Source: Dolichospermum sp. LEGE 00240
GTDB taxonomy: Bacteria; Cyanobacteriota; Cyanobacteriia; Cyanobacteriales; Nostocaceae
Direction of reading: 5' to 3'
Assembly (NCBI RefSeq): GCF_015207875.1
Contig: NZ_JADEVZ010000055.1
Span: 1-34,628 of the forward strand
Length of the DNA stretch: 34,628 bases
How positions within the stretch are numbered: the first letter of the stretch is position 1; each line of letters begins with the position of its first letter. The translations under genes and the position numbers were made by a program. Of this stretch, positions 17,816 through 26,171 are shown one piece after another. The notes below the pieces were generated by a model. That model was not told the DNA's origin, ran no database searches, and saw nothing but the letters and a program-made list of their open reading frames with translations.

Positions 17816-18658
17816 ATGTTCAAACTAAAGCATCTTCAAACCACTAACACAGGGTGGTCTTTGGATCAACGAGATCCAAGGTTCATCGAATCTATGATGC
17901 CTATCTTGGGCTTGTTATATAACTGTTATTTTCGAGTCCAAACCAGTGGCTGGGAAAATGTCCCAGATGGAAAAATTCTGGTTGTCGGTTCTCATAATGG
18001 CGGACTGGCCTCTCCTGATACTTCCATGATGTTATATGATTGGTTGCGTCGCTTTAGTGTAGAAAGACCGATTTATGGTTTGATGCACCCTAAGGTTTGG
18101 GATGTGTTTCCACCGGCGGCAGAAATAGCGATGAAGGCTGGTGCAGTGAGGGCGCACCCGAAAATGGCTTACAAGGCTTTGCGGGCTGGCGCTAGTGTCT
18201 TGGTTTATCCGGGTGGTGCGGAGGATGTGTTTCGACCCCATGGGATGCGGGATAAAATTTATTTTGCTGAACGCAGGGGGTTTATTAAGTTGGCGCTGCG
18301 GGAGAATATCCCGATTGTGCCGGCGATTTCCTGGGGGTCCCATGATACTCTAATTGTCTTGGCTGATATATATGAAGTTATGCAGCAATTTCATAAAATG
18401 GGGATGCCTTGGCTACTTGGGGTTGATCCTTTGGTGTTTCCCGTTTATTTGGGATTACCTTGGGGATTGGCTTTTGGACCGCTGCCTAATATTCCTTTGC
18501 CTGTGACTATCTACACTAGGGTTTGTCCGCCGATTGTGTTTGCACGCTATGGAAAAGAAGCTGCCAGCGATCGCACTTATGTGGACGAATGCTATGAGTT
18601 AGTCAGAAGTAAAATGCAGCAGGAGTTAGATACTTTAATTCAACAAGCCAATCATTAA
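17816..18658 (+). CDS. PlsC/PES-like acyltransferase
   Basis: A 280-residue membrane-associated acyltransferase of the lysophospholipid acyltransferase superfamily. The catalytic block is VVGSHNGGLASPDTSM (His60), a variant of the NHxSxxD motif. The acyl-acceptor/phosphate block is VLVYPGGAEDVFRPHG, closer to the PGGA-type signature of phytyl-ester synthase/TMEM68-like enzymes than to classical FPEGTR. Then come KLALRENIPIVPAISWG and a hydrophobic C-terminal segment (VFPVYLGLPWGLAFGPLP). It may acylate lipids, phytol or quinols; the substrate is unknown. It converges on devA with a hairpin between. Confidence 0.85.
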   Translation: MFKLKHLQTTNTGWSLDQRDPRFIESMMPILGLLYNCYFRVQTSGWENVPDGKILVVGSHNGGLASPDTSMMLYDWLRRFSVERPIYGLMHPKVWDVFPPAAEIAMKAGAVRAHPKMAYKALRAGASVLVYPGGAEDVFRPHGMRDKIYFAERRGFIKLALRENIPIVPAISWGSHDTLIVLADIYEVMQQFHKMGMPWLLGVDPLVFPVYLGLPWGLAFGPLPNIPLPVTIYTRVCPPIVFARYGKEAASDRTYVDECYELVRSKMQQELDTLIQQANH

Positions 18659-18664
18659 GATCAT

Positions 18665-18688
18665 CCTGGCGGTGCTTTTGTCGCCAGG
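18665..18688. terminator. Bidirectional hairpin terminator
   Basis: A perfect 7-base stem, CCTGGCG and CGCCAGG, with a 10-base loop containing TTTTG, lies in the 42-base gap between the convergent acyltransferase and devA genes. It lacks a long T tract, so its efficiency is uncertain. Confidence 0.55.
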
Positions 18689-18700
18689 TATTTCACCTAC

Positions 18701-19417
18701 TTACATCTGTAAAGAATTACTTTTTTCTCGGACAAGATGACCGTCTTCCATATAAATAATGCGGTCAGCAATATCTAAAATGCGGTTATCGTGGGTGACT
18801 AGTAAAATTGTACAACCATGCTCTTTGGCTAATTTCTGCATTAATTCCACTACATCCCGTCCGGATTGTTTATCAAGGGCCGCGGTAGGTTCATCTGCTA
18901 GGACTATTTTCGGTTGACTGACTAAGGCGCGAGCGATCGCTACCCGTTGTTTTTGTCCCCCTGATAAATTATCTGGATAGTAATTGAGACGATTACCTAA
19001 TCCTACTTCTTCTAACATTTGCTGTGACTGCATTAACATTTCTTTTGCTGACATTCTCGGCTGTACTTCTAAACCCATCCTCACGTTTTGGATTGCTGTT
19101 AAGCTACCGTGTAAGTTATGGGCTTGAAAAATATAACCGTTATTTCTGCGGGCTTGGGTTAATTGTTTAGCATTCGCTTGACATAGTTCATTACCTAATA
19201 CCTGCAAACTCCCAAACTGGGCAGAACGCAACCCACCAGCTAAGGTTAATAATGTGGTTTTACCCGAACCAGAAGGACCTGTCATGATTACAATTTCCCC
19301 TGCATTTATAGTTAAGCTAATATTAAATAAAACTTGTTTTCGTAGTTGTCCAGATCCGAAGTAATGATCAAGATTGCGGATGGAAATTACAGGTTTAGCA
19401 GAGTTAATAGTTTTCAT
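18701..19417 (-). CDS. DevA-type ABC transporter ATPase
   Basis: A 238-residue nucleotide-binding subunit of a MacB/LolD-like exporter. It has Walker A GPSGSGKTT (47-55), Q-loop FQAHNLHGSLTA, signature LSGGQ (151-155), Walker B IVLADEPT (171-178) and the H-loop VTHD. The details (DHYFGSG at the start, the RRNNGYIFQAHNL region) match the DevA family, which works with DevB and DevC to export heterocyst envelope glycolipids. No complete partner lies upstream: only a DevB scrap (19490-19646) remains and devC is absent. It may energise another DevBC pair or be decaying. The ATPase motifs are intact. Confidence 0.9.
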   Translation of the reverse strand: MKTINSAKPVISIRNLDHYFGSGQLRKQVLFNISLTINAGEIVIMTGPSGSGKTTLLTLAGGLRSAQFGSLQVLGNELCQANAKQLTQARRNNGYIFQAHNLHGSLTAIQNVRMGLEVQPRMSAKEMLMQSQQMLEEVGLGNRLNYYPDNLSGGQKQRVAIARALVSQPKIVLADEPTAALDKQSGRDVVELMQKLAKEHGCTILLVTHDNRILDIADRIIYMEDGHLVREKSNSLQM

Positions 19418-19489
19418 AGTTGAGGTTTTCAGGATTTTTTTGCCCGCAGAGCCCCAGAGACAACAGAGAGGATTTTTGAGAATTTAAAA

Positions 19490-19646
19490 CATATCTGCTA
19501 GGTCCGCTGCCGTTACCGGATACTACTTCACCTGCACGGCTATAAATGTCAGAAATTACACCATTTTGAGGTGTTTTAACATAACTTTGAGCGAAATTGG
19601 CTTGTGCCTGTGCGCCTACGGCTATTTTATTTAAGGTGGCTTTAGA
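19490..19646 (-). pseudogene. Remnant of a DevB (HlyD-like) membrane fusion protein
   Basis: Reading the minus strand from just after an in-frame TAG (19647-19649) gives a stretch of about 52 codons. It includes ATLNKIAVGAQAQANF, then YVKTPQNGVISDIYSRAGEVVSGNG. This is the end of the coiled coil and the lipoyl/beta hinge of HlyD-type DevB proteins (typical pattern: ...VRAPxxGxIxxIxxRxGExV...). It has no start, no N-terminal membrane helix and no C-terminal barrel, and it runs into unrelated intergenic sequence at about 19490. Its position upstream of devA in the same direction matches devBCA order with devC deleted. Confidence 0.75.
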
Positions 19647-19649
19647 CTA

Positions 19650-19872
19650 GAATATCCTGCATTGTGAAGAGATTTTACCCATGGAGAGCGATCGCTTGAT
19701 AGTTAATTTACCATTGCTGAATTGAGGTATGAAACTCCCAAATTGAACCTTTAAAACTCAAACCTCAGTGCGTTTTTGCGCCAAGGCGCAAAACTAAAAT
19801 TCATACACTTAATCAGCAACGCCTATGGAAATCAAAGCAATCACGAGAGGTTACCCCCAGGATATTGACCAA
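19650..19872. other. Noncoding gap between the devB remnant and the ClC gene
   Basis: About 220 bases with one HIP1-like AGCGATCGCT and no coding potential or conserved signal that I recognise. It is probably decayed devB sequence and intergenic DNA. Confidence 0.4.
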
Positions 19873-21723
19873 TTACCAATTACCAATTTCCTCTATATAT
19901 TCGGTAGTAGGAATCACTGGTGAATATTGGTGCAGTATCTTAGTGATTGCCGTTAAATTACAAGTTAATTCAATTTGTTCCCTTTCTAGCAAACCCAGAA
20001 TAAAATCGGGATTGTCTTTAGCGACCACTGGTAATTGATGTAACCCACGTAATGCCATCCGGTCTAAAGCTTCATACACAGGTTCATCATCCCAAGCATA
20101 GAGAATATCTGTAGTACAAATATCTATCAGTTTTTGACTAGATAAATATTCCTGAATTTCCGGCAATGAATTAGGAAGATTTTGGCAGATAAAAAAAGTT
20201 CGTTTAATATCTTCTAGGGAAAGAATTCCTACCAGTTTACCAGTATCATCATCAATGATTAAAGCACTGCGTATTCGTTCTCGCGTCATGACTACCGCAG
20301 TCTCTAACACTCCTAAAGTTGCTGATAATTTTTTAGGACAGGTGTACATAGCATCTGCTACTAACATTTGCTGCCAAAGTTCTACCTTTTCATCTTTCAA
20401 TTCAGGTAAACCAATCTGTTGCAGATTAGCATTAGCATCTACCGTTGGTTTGATTAGTTCCACTAACCAAACACTTAGACCCACTGCCGCCATTAAAGGT
20501 AAAACAATGCGGTAATCACGGGTTAATTCAAATAACATTAAAATTGCCGTTAATGGCGCTCTCACGCTACCTGCTAAAACCGCCGCCATACCTACCATTG
20601 CATAAGCTGGAGGGGCAGCCATATATTCTCCAATTCCTGGGATGATCAAAGCCAAAAATTTAGCGTAGGCAGACCCAAAGGAAGCACCTAAAAACATAGC
20701 TGGGGCAAATAATCCGCCCACAAAACCACTACCTGAACTTACCGCTGTCATGAGCAGTTTCAATACTAGTAAAATTAGTAATAAATTGAGGGAAAAATCT
20801 TCATCTTGTAGTATTGCTTCTACAGTTCCATAGCCAATACCCAAAATTTGTGGATATCGCCAACCTACTAAACCAATAATTACACCACCCAAAATTGGCT
20901 GAATGGACTGAGGAATTTTACCTAATAACGTTAACCCTGAGAAATTGCCAGTAAAGATAGCTTTAGCTAAACGAATGGATTCAGTATAGGTAAGAGAAAT
21001 TAAACTTGCACCCAAACCTAAACCCAGATAAAGGGGTAATTCTAGGTAACTGCGAACCTGATAAGCGGGTAAAGCAAAAGCTGGTTGTGAACCTAAACCA
21101 ATTTGAGCAATTAAGGCAGCAACGACGGCGGCTAGTAATATCACACTTACAGCAGAAGTAGCAAAATATGTACTACCCATGACTACTTCTAAGGCAAAAA
21201 ATACTCCCGCAATGGGGGCATTAAACCCAGCCGCTAAACCAGCAGCCGCACCAGCCCCCAATAGTAACCGCTGACGCTCCTGAGATACTTGTAATATGTC
21301 CGATAACAACACCCCAAAATTAGTCCCAATTTCTACACTTGGACCCTCTGGCCCTAAAGATGCACCACTACCAAGAGAAACTGCCGCCGCGATCATTTTT
21401 GTCACAGGTCGCAGGGGTTTTTTCGCTTCTTTTCCCTGAGAAACAGCTATCAGGGATGAAAGTCCTGGACCAAAATCTTGAGTTCGCCAACGCATGAGGC
21501 CAACAATGATACCACCGAGAATAGGAACAGCCGCTAAGGTCCAAGCACCCCAAATCTCAATTTGTCCCATCAAATTTTCCAACATGAAGTTGTTAATTAG
21601 CTGGATTGAATAGTGAAAGGTGACTATACCCATACCTGTGCTACCGCCAATTAGCACGGCTAAAAACAGCACGACTGTTTCGGGAGAGGCTTGGAAACGA
21701 TTAATTAACTGAGTGAACCGCAT
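19873..21723 (-). CDS. ClC-type chloride channel/antiporter with CBS domains
   Basis: A 616-residue membrane protein. Residues 1-430 form the ClC fold: selectivity segment GSGASLGPEGPSVEIG (118-133, with gating Glu126), GFNAPIAGVFFALEVV, and the third filter GSGFVGGLFAPAMFLGASFG. Residues about 465-600 form a pair of CBS domains (VADAMYTCPKKLS... and ICTTDILYAWDDEP...LHQLPVV) that in relatives bind adenine nucleotides and regulate flux. The GREGP motif reads GPEGP, as in many cyanobacterial members. It probably moves Cl- (possibly coupled to H+) for ion balance or acid tolerance. The gene is monocistronic. Confidence 0.95.
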   Translation of the reverse strand: MRFTQLINRFQASPETVVLFLAVLIGGSTGMGIVTFHYSIQLINNFMLENLMGQIEIWGAWTLAAVPILGGIIVGLMRWRTQDFGPGLSSLIAVSQGKEAKKPLRPVTKMIAAAVSLGSGASLGPEGPSVEIGTNFGVLLSDILQVSQERQRLLLGAGAAAGLAAGFNAPIAGVFFALEVVMGSTYFATSAVSVILLAAVVAALIAQIGLGSQPAFALPAYQVRSYLELPLYLGLGLGASLISLTYTESIRLAKAIFTGNFSGLTLLGKIPQSIQPILGGVIIGLVGWRYPQILGIGYGTVEAILQDEDFSLNLLLILLVLKLLMTAVSSGSGFVGGLFAPAMFLGASFGSAYAKFLALIIPGIGEYMAAPPAYAMVGMAAVLAGSVRAPLTAILMLFELTRDYRIVLPLMAAVGLSVWLVELIKPTVDANANLQQIGLPELKDEKVELWQQMLVADAMYTCPKKLSATLGVLETAVVMTRERIRSALIIDDDTGKLVGILSLEDIKRTFFICQNLPNSLPEIQEYLSSQKLIDICTTDILYAWDDEPVYEALDRMALRGLHQLPVVAKDNPDFILGLLEREQIELTCNLTAITKILHQYSPVIPTTEYIEEIGNW

Positions 21724-22104
21724 GGAATATGGGGGAAAGTAGGTTTTTAATTATTGAGGATTCTGAGATATTGATAAATGGGGTAAATGTCAGAAAAATC
21801 CATTTTTTGTCTATTATTTCTTATTGTGGTTGATTATGAGAGAAACTGCCTGCTCAATAATTAACTAACAAAAATCACAAAATATTGAGAAAAAATAATT
21901 CTGTCCTGCATTACTAACAACTTGGGTTAATATAATATTGAGAGGAGTACGTCGTTGGATCAATGGATCAATTGCATTCTGAGATTCCATCATAGTATTT
22001 TGCCAATCACTATCAGTGATTATGGCATAATTACTAGGTTTACAGTAAAATTCAATACAGATATTGTTATAAATAGAATCAAGGGACTAGGCGAGACGAG
22101 GTAG
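21724..22104. other. Intergenic region between divergent genes
   Basis: About 380 AT-rich bases separating the minus-strand ClC gene from the plus-strand zinc-ribbon gene. It must hold both promoters. I see no repeat, hairpin or small gene that I can support. Confidence 0.4.
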
Positions 22105-22482
22105 ATGAGTACAAATACTTTTCATAATCATTATGTTACTTGCCCAATTTGTCAAAAAAATAACAGAACAAAGCCAATTAAGTCTTATATTGGTTTGTTT
22201 ACCTGCCCTTATTGTCAGGAAAAACTAGTTGTTTGCCAAAGTGGACATTATGTGCGTGATCCATTTATTTGGAGACAAATGATGATTTCATCGGCTCTCC
22301 GTCGTCAAAGCCGACCTTTGGCAAGGATCATCAGAGATTTTATTGTCATTAAGCGTCCTTTATTGTCTTTAGTTGTGGGAAGTGCAATTTTTTTCGGTAT
22401 TGTGACTATGACTCAAGACAATATGAGTCGTAATGGTCAAGAAATTCCCCAAATTGAAAAAATGAATAGGGGTGAAAAATAG
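22105..22482 (+). CDS. Zinc-ribbon membrane protein, 125 aa, function unknown
   Basis: The N-terminus carries two CPxC knuckles, CPIC (residues 14-17) and CPYC (34-37), forming a likely zinc ribbon. A basic region with RRQSRPLARIIRDFIVIKR follows, then one membrane helix (LLSLVVGSAIFFGIVTM, about 92-108) and a short polar tail. The order (soluble zinc ribbon, basic linker, single helix) suggests a membrane-anchored nucleic-acid- or protein-binding factor with its zinc domain in the cytoplasm. I do not recognise a named family. The stop codon is followed immediately by TCAGGAG and GTCACCT repeats, as for the PP2C gene. Confidence 0.7.
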   Translation: MSTNTFHNHYVTCPICQKNNRTKPIKSYIGLFTCPYCQEKLVVCQSGHYVRDPFIWRQMMISSALRRQSRPLARIIRDFIVIKRPLLSLVVGSAIFFGIVTMTQDNMSRNGQEIPQIEKMNRGEK

Positions 22483-22708
22483 AGTTCAGGAGTCAGGAGT
22501 CAGGAGTTCAGGAGTATGGCTAACGCCACGCTGCGCTATCAGGAGTTCAGGAGTTCAGGAAGAAGAAAATTTCTACTTCCCTATTCCCTGTCACCTGTCA
22601 CCTGTCACCTTTCACCTGTCACCTGTCACCTGTCACCTGTCACCTGTCACCTGTCACCTGTCACCTGTCACCTGTCACCTGTCACCTGTCACCTGTCACC
22701 TGTCACCT
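22483..22708. repeat. Second composite repeat: TCAGGAG units plus a (GTCACCT)n array of about 17 copies
   Basis: Imperfect TCAGGAG/GTTCAGGAG units (22483-22560), interrupted by a copy of the dispersed word ACGCTGCGCTATCA, lead into AGAAGAAAAT and then about 122 bases of GTCACCT units (22587-22708, about 17 copies, one TTCACCT variant near 22610). Order and linker words match the locus at 2472-2850. Confidence 0.92.
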
Positions 22709-22731
22709 ATTCCCTCTTAACGCCAACCAAC

Positions 22732-24345
22732 TCATAATGAGTTATTTTGTTTGGTAATTAATTGCCAGTCTTTTACTTGGTCTATGACTTTGATGGATTT
22801 AAATTGGAGGTTTCCTAATGTAGACGTGTTAATGAGAAAATAAGGTTGGCTATTATACTGCCAGTAATATTGTAGTTCACCAATGGAAGCGGGAATAATG
22901 GTGCGATCGCTATAAAAATCCAAGGAAGGACGATGGTAGGGAAAAGATGTATAGATTTCCTTAACTGCTGGATTAATTTTTGTGATCATTGCCGCTACGG
23001 GTTTAACGGGATAGGCTGTATTTAATTCCCAAACCCAGTAATTAGATTTCATTAATAATAATAGAGAAATATAACTTCCCCAAATTAAAATTTTCAGAAA
23101 TTGTCTATCACCGCGTTCTGCTAAGATTGCGGATAAGGTCATAGTTAAAGCTACAGCGGCAAAAATAATCTGTAACTCGGCTTTGTCTAATGTTCTGCCC
23201 CCAAAATAAATACTGCTTGCAGAAGCCACTACCGCCAATATTGCTAAACTCGTTACCCAAGCGCGGGGATAGCCTGAGAATAAGGGGATATTTTCCATCT
23301 CGGCCAATTGAAACCCAAAAGCTAAAGCCAAACTAGGGTAAATGGGGAATATATACCAGGGGAGTTTAAAGCTAATGAGGGAAATAATTAATAGATAAAC
23401 ACCACACCAGATTATAATTAATTTTGCCCAACTGAAATTATTATTTTCCCAGGTAATACGGATAGTTTGGGGCAGAAATATCAACCAAGGCCATGTCCAT
23501 TTAGCGATTTCTAAAAGATAATACCAAGGTGCTTGGGATGTGCCATTATTAATGGTTTGAATATGGCTTAAAGATGTATTCACATCAATACCGAAGGGAT
23601 ATCCATGGTGACCTAATTGAAACCCATACCAGCAGCATACAGGTAGACAACCGATAAAAATACCTATCCAGAAATAATAACTTGTCAGTAGTCTGGGTGT
23701 ATCCCAAAAAAGAAAGACTAAAACAATTGCACCTAAATAAACACCCATCATGCCTTGAGTTAGACAAATTAACCCAAAACTAATGCCTACACCTAAGCAG
23801 TAACGTAAATCCCGCCGCGATCGCAAGACAAACCACATCATCACAATTAAAAAACAGGCAACTGCCCCATCTAACATTGCCAACCTGCCATAACGTACCA
23901 CAGGCAGCATTGTTAAATAAATCAAAGCACTATAAATAGCTGCCCAACGTTGACGAAATATCTCCCTCCCCAGACAATATAAGCAAGGTACAGAAGTTGC
24001 TGTCAAAATTGCACCAGGTAGGCGCGTTGTCCATTCATTGACACCACCCAGAGCATAAGCCCCAGCAATTAACCAGTGCATAAGTGGCGGCGTGTGATGA
24101 TATGGTTCACCTCCCAAAGTCGGGTAAAGCCAGCGCATTGAATCTACTGGGGCTTGCCAAATTTCCCGCGCTACCCTAGCTACGGTTGCCTCATCGCCAT
24201 CTTGTAAGGGCAAACCTCCAAGATTGATACTAAACAAGATCACCGCTGCTAATAACAATAGGATTAGCCATAGCCAATCAATCTTTTTTTCAATCACACG
24301 ATGCTGTTTTTCTAGATGAGTCCAAACAAAGCTTCCTTCTTGCAT
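22732..24345 (-). CDS. ArnT-like glycosyltransferase family 39 membrane protein
   Basis: A 537-residue polytopic protein with about 11-13 hydrophobic segments. The N-terminal cytosolic stretch is followed by TM1 and the signature lumenal/periplasmic loop GGLPLQDGDEATVARVAREI (acidic catalytic pair Asp51/Glu52 region) typical of ArnT/PMT-type (GT39, GT-C fold) transferases, which use polyprenyl-phosphate sugars. Later, TRLPGAILTATSVPCLYCLG and GRLAMLDGAVACFLIVMMW fit the same family. The acceptor (lipid A, protein or glycan) cannot be told. It diverges from the following gene and ends just past the heptamer array. Confidence 0.85.
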   Translation of the reverse strand: MQEGSFVWTHLEKQHRVIEKKIDWLWLILLLLAAVILFSINLGGLPLQDGDEATVARVAREIWQAPVDSMRWLYPTLGGEPYHHTPPLMHWLIAGAYALGGVNEWTTRLPGAILTATSVPCLYCLGREIFRQRWAAIYSALIYLTMLPVVRYGRLAMLDGAVACFLIVMMWFVLRSRRDLRYCLGVGISFGLICLTQGMMGVYLGAIVLVFLFWDTPRLLTSYYFWIGIFIGCLPVCCWYGFQLGHHGYPFGIDVNTSLSHIQTINNGTSQAPWYYLLEIAKWTWPWLIFLPQTIRITWENNNFSWAKLIIIWCGVYLLIISLISFKLPWYIFPIYPSLALAFGFQLAEMENIPLFSGYPRAWVTSLAILAVVASASSIYFGGRTLDKAELQIIFAAVALTMTLSAILAERGDRQFLKILIWGSYISLLLLMKSNYWVWELNTAYPVKPVAAMITKINPAVKEIYTSFPYHRPSLDFYSDRTIIPASIGELQYYWQYNSQPYFLINTSTLGNLQFKSIKVIDQVKDWQLITKQNNSL

Positions 24346-24602
24346 ATTCTATGCGAATCTTATAACTGCTAGGTTTAATCACATAGAGATCAAAGCGAAT
24401 CTCCAATGTTGCCATCTAGGAACAATCTATATTCAAAGACAATGGCTAAATCCCAAATTAGCTCAATTTCCCATGAATAGAGATAATTTTTTGGCGAAGA
24501 TTTTCTTATTGATTTTTTAAGGAAGTTTACAAGCATCTTTACGATTAAATGATATAAATACTACCATTAGCATTTAGTCAACTACCCCGAAGGAGAATGT
24601 CC
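24346..24602. other. Divergent promoter region
   Basis: About 250 AT-rich bases between the GT39 gene and the 508-residue membrane protein gene. It ends in a strong AGGAG (24591-24595). I see no repeat or operator with confidence. Confidence 0.4.
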
Positions 24603-26129
24603 ATGAACTTACCTTTTATTTTAGATGTGGCACTGGGTTTAATTTTTATTTACTTAATTTTAAGTTTACTGGCTTCGGAAATTCAAGAACTATTGACAAC
24701 CGTACTGCAATGGCGGGCTGAACACTTGAGAAGATCAATTGAAATTCTTTTAGCTGGTGATGCTCAAACTTCAGAAAATCCCGAAATAATTCAACTTGTC
24801 AATAAAATTTACGGTAATCCTTTAATTCAAAGTATTAATCAAGAGGCGAAAGGTTTATTGGCAACTTTACCTCGCAAAGCGACTTGGGCAATTGGCTCAT
24901 TCTTTAGTCTGTTTAGAAAGTCTAGTTCTAGATTTAAAAAAGAAACTGTGTTTGGTGATCAAAAACGTAGTGCGCCTTCCTATATTGGTGGTGAAAATTT
25001 TGCTAATACTTTTATGGATACACTCCAACTGCCAATACTGGTAGAAAAATTAACCGAAATCAGGTTGGAGCAATTTAAAGCTGAACGGTTAGATGATGTT
25101 AGACAAATTTTGATTCAGTTACAAGTTTACATTAATAATCAGGAACTATCTAGTGAATTTGCCGCCAATATTGCCGCAGATTATAGACGCTTGGAGTTAG
25201 AGTATAACCTGATTATTGATGAATTCAAAAAGGACAAATATGATATCTACATGGCCATAAATAGGATGGGAGATAGCCTAGATAAATATATAGAAAGTTT
25301 TGCAGCAACTATAGCTGATCATGAATATATTTTAGATAAGCCTTTGCGGGAACTAAAATTCTTAAGACAAGATATTTTTGAAACTGCCGAAAAAGCCATA
25401 GTGATAGGTGGATTAAAACCTAATATTAATGAAATTGTCAAATCTATCAAGAAAGGTAGTGATATTCATGGTGAAGTCATAGCAGCTATCCAAGATAAAG
25501 ATAGTGAAACCTATAAAAAAGTTAAAGAATTGATTGATATTTTGCCACATTCTGTAGTTGATAACATTGAAACTATGGCAAAACGCGCCCAGATGAGAGC
25601 TAAAAGCACGGAGGAAGGTATTACTCTGTTGCGAAAAGAAATTGAAAATAGTTTTGATAGCTCAATGGAAAGAGCCGGTGGTGTTTATAAACGTAATGCT
25701 AAAGGAGTGGCAATTATCATTGGCATAACCTTAGCTATCACAACTAATGCCGATACTTTTCATATCATTAACCGTTTATCTAAGGATTCTTTATTGCGGC
25801 AAATAATTATTGACAAAGCTGTACAAGTAGCACCACAAGGCTCTAATCCTTCAGATATCAATAAAATAGATCCTAACGAGATTTTAAAGGAAGTTGAATT
25901 ACCAATTGGTTGGACAAGTGCTAACGTACAACAGCAAATCAACAGCACAAAATATAGAGTTAATGGGTTGCCTGTTTTCAGTGTTTTGAGTATGATTGCT
26001 GGTTGGCTTGTTAGTGGTATTGCTATTGCTATGGGTGCGCCTTTTTGGTTTGACTTACTAGGAAAGGTGATGAATGTCAAAAATGCGGGTAAAAAAGGCA
26101 AACAGTCCCCCAAAAATCAAGATGAATAA
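24603..26129 (+). CDS. Unnamed membrane protein with terminal helices and a long coiled middle, 508 aa
   Basis: I start at the second ATG (24603) because AGGAG sits 7 bases before it and only 1 base before the ATG at 24597. An N-terminal helix (LDVALGLIFIYLILSLLASEI, about 7-27) is followed by about 330 mainly helical, charged residues, a weak hydrophobic stretch (GVAIIIGITLAITT), a probably periplasmic segment of about 80 residues and a C-terminal helix ending GAPFWFDLLGKVMNV. The SLLASEIQE start and GAPFWFDLL end look like a widespread, functionally unassigned bacterial membrane family. The middle (YDIYMAINRMGDSLDKYIES, ADHEYILDK) suggests a coiled coil. Single gene; converges on the recombinase-like gene. 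Confidence 0.75.
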   Translation: MNLPFILDVALGLIFIYLILSLLASEIQELLTTVLQWRAEHLRRSIEILLAGDAQTSENPEIIQLVNKIYGNPLIQSINQEAKGLLATLPRKATWAIGSFFSLFRKSSSRFKKETVFGDQKRSAPSYIGGENFANTFMDTLQLPILVEKLTEIRLEQFKAERLDDVRQILIQLQVYINNQELSSEFAANIAADYRRLELEYNLIIDEFKKDKYDIYMAINRMGDSLDKYIESFAATIADHEYILDKPLRELKFLRQDIFETAEKAIVIGGLKPNINEIVKSIKKGSDIHGEVIAAIQDKDSETYKKVKELIDILPHSVVDNIETMAKRAQMRAKSTEEGITLLRKEIENSFDSSMERAGGVYKRNAKGVAIIIGITLAITTNADTFHIINRLSKDSLLRQIIIDKAVQVAPQGSNPSDINKIDPNEILKEVELPIGWTSANVQQQINSTKYRVNGLPVFSVLSMIAGWLVSGIAIAMGAPFWFDLLGKVMNVKNAGKKGKQSPKNQDE

Positions 26130-26131
26130 TT

Positions 26132-26166
26132 CAGATCCCCAACTTCTCAAAGAAGTCGGGGATCTG
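26132..26166. terminator. Strong bidirectional hairpin terminator
   Basis: CAGATCCCCAACTTCT and its near-perfect complement AGAAGTCGGGGATCTG form a 16-base stem with one mismatch and a CAA loop. It begins 3 bases after the stop of the 508-residue gene and ends 6 bases before the stop of the convergent recombinase-like gene. A related ATCCCCA/TGGGGAT hairpin occurs at 32166-32194. Confidence 0.8.
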
Positions 26167-26171
26167 GTGGT

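Noticed and set aside
22472-22737. Two open frames running through the second heptamer array
   Set aside because: They translate the repeat in different registers (HLSPVTC-type products) and have no ribosome site or family resemblance.
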